Shown: positions 59,468 through 64,000 of the stretch, piece by piece
Layout: each line of letters opens with the position of its first letter
Numbering within the stretch: the first letter of the stretch is position 1
Origin: Falsiroseomonas sp051433165
Lineage (GTDB): Bacteria; Pseudomonadota; Alphaproteobacteria; Acetobacterales; Acetobacteraceae
Length of the DNA stretch: 64,000 nucleotides
Assembly: GCF_051433165.1 (NCBI RefSeq)
Contig: NZ_JBHMFS010000020.1
Location: forward strand, 1 to 64,000
Reading direction: 5' to 3'
The notes under the pieces: model-generated
Databases searched by the model: none
Told to the model about the DNA's origin: nothing
What the model saw: only the letters and a program-made list of their open reading frames with translations
Made by a program: the position numbers and the translations under genes

Positions 59468-60315
59468 CAACCTTCTTCCTCCACGACGTGGTTCCGCAAG
59501 GTGCCGAGCCCGGTGATCTCCACCTCGAACACATCCCCCGCGCGCATCCACAGCGGCGGCGTGCGACGGGAGCCGACGCCTTCCGGCGTGCCGGTGGCGA
59601 TAATGTCGCCTGCCTCAAGCTTCGTGATGGCGGAGACATAGGCGAGCAGAGTCGGGATGTCGTAGATCAGGTCACCCGTGGTGGCGTGCTGCACCTGTTT
59701 TCCATTCAGGCGAGACACCAGCGTCAACTTTGTCACGTCGCCCACCTCATCCGCCGTCACCAGATACGGGCCGCAGGCACCGGACCGATAGAAATTCTTG
59801 CCGGAGGTGGTGGTGTGCTGCTGCCAGTCGCGCAGGCTGCCATCGGTGAAGCAGGCATAGCCGGCGATGTAGTCGAAGGCGCGGTCCTTCGCGATGTGCC
59901 GCCCCGCCTTGCCAATGACCAGCGCCAGCTCGCCCTCGAAGTCGAACTGCTCCGACGCCTTCGGCCGCCACAGCGCGGCGCCATGGCCCACCACGGAATC
60001 ATTCCAGCGGCTGAAGACGCGGGGGAAGGGTGGCGGCGCCCGGCCGGATTCCTCCGCGACATGGGACCGGTAGTTCAACCCGATGCCGATGATCTTCCGC
60101 GCATCCGGCAATGGCGGCAGGAAGGTCACATCCTCCAGCTTGTGGTCCACGCCCTGTTCCGCCCGCGCCGCCTCAAGCGCCGTTGCGCCGCCTTCCAGCA
60201 GAGCGCGCAGCGTCGGGTAGCGCTTGGCCAGGCGACGGCCGAGATCGACCACGCCGCCCTCCACCGCGGCGCCGTAGCTGGCGCCGGCGGCGGTCTCGAA
60301 GCTCAGCAGCTTCAT
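59467..60315 (-). CDS. Fumarylacetoacetate hydrolase (FAH) family protein
   Basis: 282 residues. The FAH/HpcE fold is visible: KIIGIGLNYRSHVAEE, PRVFSRWNDSVVGHGAALW, the acidic metal residues in FDFEGELALVIGK and the C-terminal TGTPEGVGSRRTP. Such enzymes hydrolyse or decarboxylate 2,4-dioxo acids and related ring-cleavage products. The start overlaps the TauD-like stop by 4 nt (60312-60315), and the stop overlaps the Ldh gene, so the four-gene unit is tightly coupled. Confidence 0.93.
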   Translation of the reverse strand: MKLLSFETAAGASYGAAVEGGVVDLGRRLAKRYPTLRALLEGGATALEAARAEQGVDHKLEDVTFLPPLPDARKIIGIGLNYRSHVAEESGRAPPPFPRVFSRWNDSVVGHGAALWRPKASEQFDFEGELALVIGKAGRHIAKDRAFDYIAGYACFTDGSLRDWQQHTTTSGKNFYRSGACGPYLVTADEVGDVTKLTLVSRLNGKQVQHATTGDLIYDIPTLLAYVSAITKLEAGDIIATGTPEGVGSRRTPPLWMRAGDVFEVEITGLGTLRNHVVEEEG

Positions 60316-61217
60316 CGTGCGCTGGCCATCGCGTGCACGGGCAGGAAGCCGGGCTGGAAGACGCGGTCGGCCATCACTTGGCAGCGCTTCATCATGCGCG
60401 GCTCATCGGCGCGGTAATCCGGCAGCGCGTTGTGCAGCGTGCCGATATTGTCCCAGATCAGCAGGTCACGCTCGGCCCAGACATGGGTGTAGATGAAGCG
60501 CGGCTCCAATTGATGGGCGAACAACTGTTCCAGCACCTGGTCGCTCTCGGCCTCATCCAGTTCGTTGATCCGGATCGCGTAGCCCGGGTTGCAGTACAGC
60601 ACCTTCCGGCCGGTGATCGGATGCGTCAGGAAGATCGGGTGCACCGAGGGTGGCCGGCTGGCGCGCTGCGCCGGGGTCAATGGGCCGCGGCCGCTGCCCT
60701 TGGCCAGCATGCCTTCCCAGAACTTGTTGAAGTCATGCGTTGCCGTCATGCCCTCCAGCCGCCGCTTCAGCGCCGGGTCCAGCGCGTCGTAGGCGGCATG
60801 CATGTTGGCGAACAGCGTGTTGCCCAGCGGCTTGCCGTCCCGCACCGGAACCCGGTGCGCGTTCAGCACGTTCACGAAGCCCATCGTGTCGCGATAGGAC
60901 ATGTCGGTGTGCCAGTCCTGCCCGGCATCGGCGATGCCGATCGGCTTCCCGTCCTCGACGATGTTGGAGAGGATGCCGACCTCTGGCACCTCCGGGTCCT
61001 GGAATTTGCCGGTGACGGAGGCCTGGATGCTGCCGAAGCGCGCCGAGAAATCGCGCAGCGCCGCCGGCGCCAGCAACTGGTCCGGAAAGCGCAGCACGCC
61101 ATGCTCGCCAAGAGCGCGCAGGATGGTCGCGAAATCCGCATCGGACATGGGGCGGGACAGGTCGATGCCGGTGATGGTCGCGCCAAGCACATCGCCGGTG
61201 GGACGGATGTCGGGCAT
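60312..61217 (-). CDS. TauD/TfdA-family 2-oxoglutarate-dependent dioxygenase
   Basis: 301 residues. Iron ligands are HTD in DWHTDMSYRD and His in GTLHNALPDYRADEPR. The start at 61217 is set by AGGAGG just upstream on the minus strand; an open frame to 61334 is intergenic. It heads a four-gene unit (TauD-like, FAH, Ldh, binding protein), consistent with oxidation of an imported acid followed by further catabolism. Paralogue of 54061-54939. Divergent from an IclR gene across 141 bases with a dyad at 61288-61306. Confidence 0.92.
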   Translation of the reverse strand: MPDIRPTGDVLGATITGIDLSRPMSDADFATILRALGEHGVLRFPDQLLAPAALRDFSARFGSIQASVTGKFQDPEVPEVGILSNIVEDGKPIGIADAGQDWHTDMSYRDTMGFVNVLNAHRVPVRDGKPLGNTLFANMHAAYDALDPALKRRLEGMTATHDFNKFWEGMLAKGSGRGPLTPAQRASRPPSVHPIFLTHPITGRKVLYCNPGYAIRINELDEAESDQVLEQLFAHQLEPRFIYTHVWAERDLLIWDNIGTLHNALPDYRADEPRMMKRCQVMADRVFQPGFLPVHAMASAR

Positions 61218-61287
61218 GGTTTCCTCCTGACCAGTTTCTCGGGAAGCTGCGGTCCGCCGGCTTTCACATCCGACAGGGACAGTGTCG

Positions 61288-61306
61288 TTTCCCGTATTTT
61301 GGGAAA
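61288..61306. promoter_or_regulatory. Candidate IclR operator between tauD-like and iclR genes
   Basis: TTTCCC (61288-61293) and GGGAAA (61301-61306) form a perfect 6-bp dyad around GTATTTT, an AT-rich island in the divergent gap. It lies 53 nt before the IclR ATG. Only the family of the regulator suggests the assignment. Confidence 0.45.
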
Positions 61307-61358
61307 AATAGACATGTGCCCTGGTCGCTCGCAACCCCTTTTCGGATATTCTGCCCGC

Positions 61359-62210
61359 ATGCCCCCCGAATTGCCCCCCGAGCTGACCCCCGAACCAGCC
61401 ACCGCACCGCCCGCAGCCGGCGCCTCCGCCGAGGCTCCGGCCGCCGCCCCGGGCAGCCTGGTGCGGATGCTGGAGGTGCTGGACCAGTTCGCGCCGGACC
61501 AGCCGGTGATTCGGGTGGATGATCTGCAGGCGCGGCTCGGCTACACGAAATCAACCGCCTATCGCTACGTGAAGGCGCTGTGCGATGCCGGGCTGCTCGC
61601 TCAGGCTTCCCAGGGCCGGTACTCGCTCGGCCCGCGCATCGTCGAGCTGGAGCGCCTGATGCGCATCGCGGACCCGCTGTTGCAGGCGGGGGAGGCGGTG
61701 CTGCCCGATCTGGCGGCGGAAATGCCCAACAGCATGGTCCTGCTGTGCAGCCTGTACCGCGACAAGGTGCTCTGCGTGCACCGGGAGGGGCCGGAGGCGA
61801 TCGAGGCCGGCGGCGACCGCATCAGCATCCTCCGCGCGCGTGGCCTGCCGCTGCCGCTGTTCCAGGGCGCCGCATCCCTGGCCATCCTGGCCAGCCTGCC
61901 CGCCCCGCGCATCCGCGCCCTGTTCATGCAGCGCCAGGCGGAGATGGTGGCGGCGGGGCTGGGGGCGGATTGGCCGGCGGTGCGCCAGCGCCTGGCGGGC
62001 ATCCGAAGGGATGGCCAGGTCACCACCGTCGGCCGCTTCAACCGCCATCTGGCGGCGGTTTCCGTGCCGGTCCGGTCCCGCGATGGGGCGCAGATTGCCG
62101 GCAGCCTCACCCGCATCATGCCGGCGGAGACGTTTCCGGCGCAGGACGCTGCCTGGCTGGTCCAGCGGCTTCAGGCCGGCGCGAGCGAGGTTTCGGCCCG
62201 GCTGGCCTAA
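61359..62210 (+). CDS. IclR-family transcriptional regulator
   Basis: 283 residues. A Pro/Ala-rich N-terminal extension (about 1-32) precedes the winged helix (SLVRMLEVLDQFAPDQPVIRVDDLQARLGYTK, STAYRYVKALCDAGLL) and the effector domain (about 105-275). The start at 61359 is the first ATG after the divergent gap; the frame stays open much further upstream only because it is antisense to the TauD-like gene. It should control the four-gene unit on the other strand. Confidence 0.92.
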   Translation: MPPELPPELTPEPATAPPAAGASAEAPAAAPGSLVRMLEVLDQFAPDQPVIRVDDLQARLGYTKSTAYRYVKALCDAGLLAQASQGRYSLGPRIVELERLMRIADPLLQAGEAVLPDLAAEMPNSMVLLCSLYRDKVLCVHREGPEAIEAGGDRISILRARGLPLPLFQGAASLAILASLPAPRIRALFMQRQAEMVAAGLGADWPAVRQRLAGIRRDGQVTTVGRFNRHLAAVSVPVRSRDGAQIAGSLTRIMPAETFPAQDAAWLVQRLQAGASEVSARLA

Positions 62211-62269
62211 TCCGACGCCGCTGATCCGATATTCGGGAACTTCCTGCCGGCCGCTCCGTTGCCCCGACA

Positions 62270-63391
62270 ATGGCATCTTCCCAGCCCGACCACGAAACGA
62301 CGCGGCAGGGCGCCGCCGCGGCCGGCAGTGGCCGCCTGCTGGCCATCCTGCTGGCCCTGGTGCTGGCCGGGCTGGCCGCCTGGTATGTCTGGCCCGCCTC
62401 CGGCAACCAACGGGCCGAACGCGGTGCGCCGCCACCCACCCCCGTGGTGCTGGCCACTGCCGAGTCGGTGCGCCTGGTGCGCGAGGTCCGCGGCCTCGGC
62501 AACGTTCTCGCCACCAGCAGCGTCATGCTGGCCGCCGAGATCACCGGCCGCGTCACCGCGCTCAGCTTCGAGGAAGGGGCGGAGGTGACGGAGGGCGAGA
62601 TCCTCGTCACCCTGGACCCCGGCCCCGCCGAGGCCGAGCTGCGCGCCGCCCAGGCGGAGGCGGCGGAGCTGGAGCAGCAGCTTTCCCGTTCCTCTCGCCT
62701 CGCCCGTGGCGGTTTTGCGGCGCGCGGCGATGTGGCGGATCTGCGCCAGCGGCTGGCGGGCGCGGAGGCGCGCTCCGCCGCGGCGGAATCGCGCCTGTCG
62801 CAATCCCGCATCGCGGCGCCCTTCGCCGGGCGGCTGGGCCTGAAGCAGGTCAGCGTCGGCGCGCTGGTGCAGCCGGGCACGCCGCTGGTGGCGCTGGACG
62901 CGGTGGACCCGATCGAGCTGCATTTCGCCGTGCCCGAACAGGAAATCGGCCGCTTCGCCGCCGGCGCCGCGGTTCGCGCCACCTCCTCCGCCATGCCGGG
63001 GCGAGACTTCGTGGGGCAGGTCCAGGTCATCGCCCCCCGCGTCGACCCGGCGCTCCGGACCGTGACGGTGGTGGCCCGCCTGCCCAATGAGGATCGCCGC
63101 CTGCGCCCCGGCATGCTGATGCAGGTGACGGTGGCGGCGGAGGTGGTGGAACAGGCCGTGACCGTGCCGCCCCGCGCCGTGGTGATGCAGGGGCCGGAGC
63201 ATTTCGTCTTCCGCGTCGTGGATGGCATCGCCCACCGCACGCAGGTCCGCATCGGCCAGCGCACGCCGCAGCGGATGGAAATCCTCGATGGGCTTCTGGC
63301 TGGCACCCCGGTGGTGCTGGAGGGGCTTCAGGGCCTGCAGGATGGCGCTCGCGTCGATGCCGCTGCGCCTGCGGCGGTGGCGCAGCGCTAG
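62270..63391 (+). CDS. RND efflux periplasmic adaptor
   Basis: 373 residues anchored by one N-terminal membrane helix (about 22-44) rather than a lipobox. Order is lipoyl half (EITGRVTALSFEEGAEVTEGE), short alpha-hairpin (ELEQQLSRSSRLARGGFAARGD), lipoyl half (IAAPFAGRLGLKQVSVGALV) and beta-barrel. Short hairpin and helix anchor fit the MexH/MdtA-like group. Its TAG overlaps the GTG of the pump gene by one base. The 59-base gap from the IclR gene holds no clear promoter. Confidence 0.92.
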   Translation: MASSQPDHETTRQGAAAAGSGRLLAILLALVLAGLAAWYVWPASGNQRAERGAPPPTPVVLATAESVRLVREVRGLGNVLATSSVMLAAEITGRVTALSFEEGAEVTEGEILVTLDPGPAEAELRAAQAEAAELEQQLSRSSRLARGGFAARGDVADLRQRLAGAEARSAAAESRLSQSRIAAPFAGRLGLKQVSVGALVQPGTPLVALDAVDPIELHFAVPEQEIGRFAAGAAVRATSSAMPGRDFVGQVQVIAPRVDPALRTVTVVARLPNEDRRLRPGMLMQVTVAAEVVEQAVTVPPRAVVMQGPEHFVFRVVDGIAHRTQVRIGQRTPQRMEILDGLLAGTPVVLEGLQGLQDGARVDAAAPAAVAQR

Positions 63392-64000
63392 TGCGGAGCC
63401 TGTTCGACCTGCCGGTGCTGCGCCCGGTCCTGGCGCTGGCCTTCAACCTGCTGCTGATCGCCATCGGCATCGGCGCGGCCTTCACGCTGTCGGTGCGCGA
63501 ATACCCGGATGTGGACCCGCCCGTCGTCTCCGTCCGCACCCTCTACGCCGGCGCGCCGGCCGAGGTGGTGGAGCGGGAGGTCACGCAGACCATCGAAAGC
63601 AGCCTGTCCGGCATCGCCGGCATCCGCATCATCCGGTCCATCACCCGTGACGAATCCTCCGTCATCATCATCGAGCTGAACACCGGCACCAATCTCGATG
63701 CGGCCGCCGCGGAGGTGCGCGACAAGGTCGCCGCCACCCGCCGCAGCCTGCCCACCGGCATCGAGGATCCGGTGGTGGAGAAGGCCTCGGCGGATGAGGA
63801 TGCGGTGATGTACCTCACCCTCCGCGCCGAGGAGGGGATGAACACCGCGGAGCTGACCGACATCGCGGAGCGCCGCCTGGTCGATGCGCTGGGCATCGTG
63901 CCGGGCGTGGCGGGCGTCGAGATCTATGGCGGCCGCCGCTACGCCATGCGGATCTGGCTGGACCAGCCGGCACTGGCGGCGCGCGGTCTGACGCCGGTGG
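63391..64000 (+). CDS. RND efflux permease, truncated by window end
   Basis: The frame from GTG 63391 runs open to the end of the window (203 codons). It begins RSLFDLPVLRPVLALAFNLL, an N-terminal cytoplasmic helix plus helix 1, and continues with the porter-domain sequence VREYPDVDPPVVSVRT, TQTIESSLSGIAGI and VPGVAGVEIYGGRRYAMRIWLD, all characteristic of HAE-type RND pumps. The start overlaps the adaptor stop by one base. The remainder, about 800 residues, lies outside. Confidence 0.9.
   Translation, partial: MRSLFDLPVLRPVLALAFNLLLIAIGIGAAFTLSVREYPDVDPPVVSVRTLYAGAPAEVVEREVTQTIESSLSGIAGIRIIRSITRDESSVIIIELNTGTNLDAAAAEVRDKVAATRRSLPTGIEDPVVEKASADEDAVMYLTLRAEEGMNTAELTDIAERRLVDALGIVPGVAGVEIYGGRRYAMRIWLDQPALAARGLTPV

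Noticed and set aside
60111..61358. Long N-terminal extension of the second IclR regulator
   Set aside because: The frame is antisense to the TauD-like gene and has Arg/Pro-rich content; the HTH protein starts at 61359.

Overview
The window is GC-rich DNA (roughly 70 % by eye) from a Gram-negative alphaproteobacterium, most likely Acetobacteraceae of the Roseomonas type. The lineage is inferred from base composition, Kdo (LPS) genes, RND pumps, a TonB-like protein, an HWE-type histidine kinase and four Bug-type tripartite tricarboxylate transporter (TTT) receptors. Genes are densely packed with many 1-4 nt start/stop overlaps. I see no rRNA, tRNA, CRISPR array or prophage, and no gene-free stretch longer than 300 bases. 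The longest gaps are 14072-14304 and 36557-36830; the second holds a 161 bp MITE-like element.

Region 1 (1-10763) is the most unusual. A partner-switching set (SpoIIE phosphatase, STAS antagonist, RsbW-like kinase) precedes a 406-residue glycine-rich protein with a textbook double-glycine leader and an 11-residue Ala/Glu/Arg repeat array. It is followed by a HlyD-type adaptor, a C39-peptidase ABC exporter and a second ABC protein arranged like the NHLM (nitrile-hydratase-leader microcin) exporters. As given, the C39 domain is broken by a one-base frameshift near 4531. A proline-rich TonB-like gene follows after a hairpin terminator.

Region 2 (10835-19798) has an amidase and an AtzH/HpxZ-like protein facing a coupled metallo-beta-lactamase-fold and alpha/beta-hydrolase pair, then the kdsA-kdsB-kdsD operon, htpG, a small membrane protein and a histidine phosphatase.

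Region 3 (19903-36556) has a TauD-like dioxygenase and a luciferase-like monooxygenase. Next comes a minus-strand hydantoinase operon (hyuB-hyuA-Bug-Bug-aminotransferase) with a divergent LysR gene, then an RND efflux operon with its TetR regulator, and an M20 peptidase.

Region 4 (36671-40198) has a MITE-like element that supplies the stop codon of a ketopantoate-reductase-like gene. Divergent from that gene is an HWE histidine kinase whose N-terminus resembles a ParD antitoxin.

Region 5 (40208-53043) is an acyl-CoA catabolic operon (TPP enzyme, D-2-hydroxyacid dehydrogenase, acyl-CoA synthetase, two acyl-CoA dehydrogenases, enoyl-CoA hydratase), a TetR regulator, a Bug receptor, a peptide-type binding protein and a DadA-like oxidase. 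Three near-identical 17-bp palindromes (48092, 49902, 50016) sit before three of these units and look like one TetR regulon.

Region 6 (53055-62210) holds two parallel modules, each a TauD-like dioxygenase divergent from an IclR regulator with a dyad between them. One module carries a Bug receptor; the other carries an FAH-family hydrolase, an Ldh-family dehydrogenase and an ABC binding protein. A class A beta-lactamase-like protein lies between them. The window ends inside a second RND pump. The overall picture is scavenging of organic acids, amides and amino-acid derivatives, plus one unusual protein-export locus.
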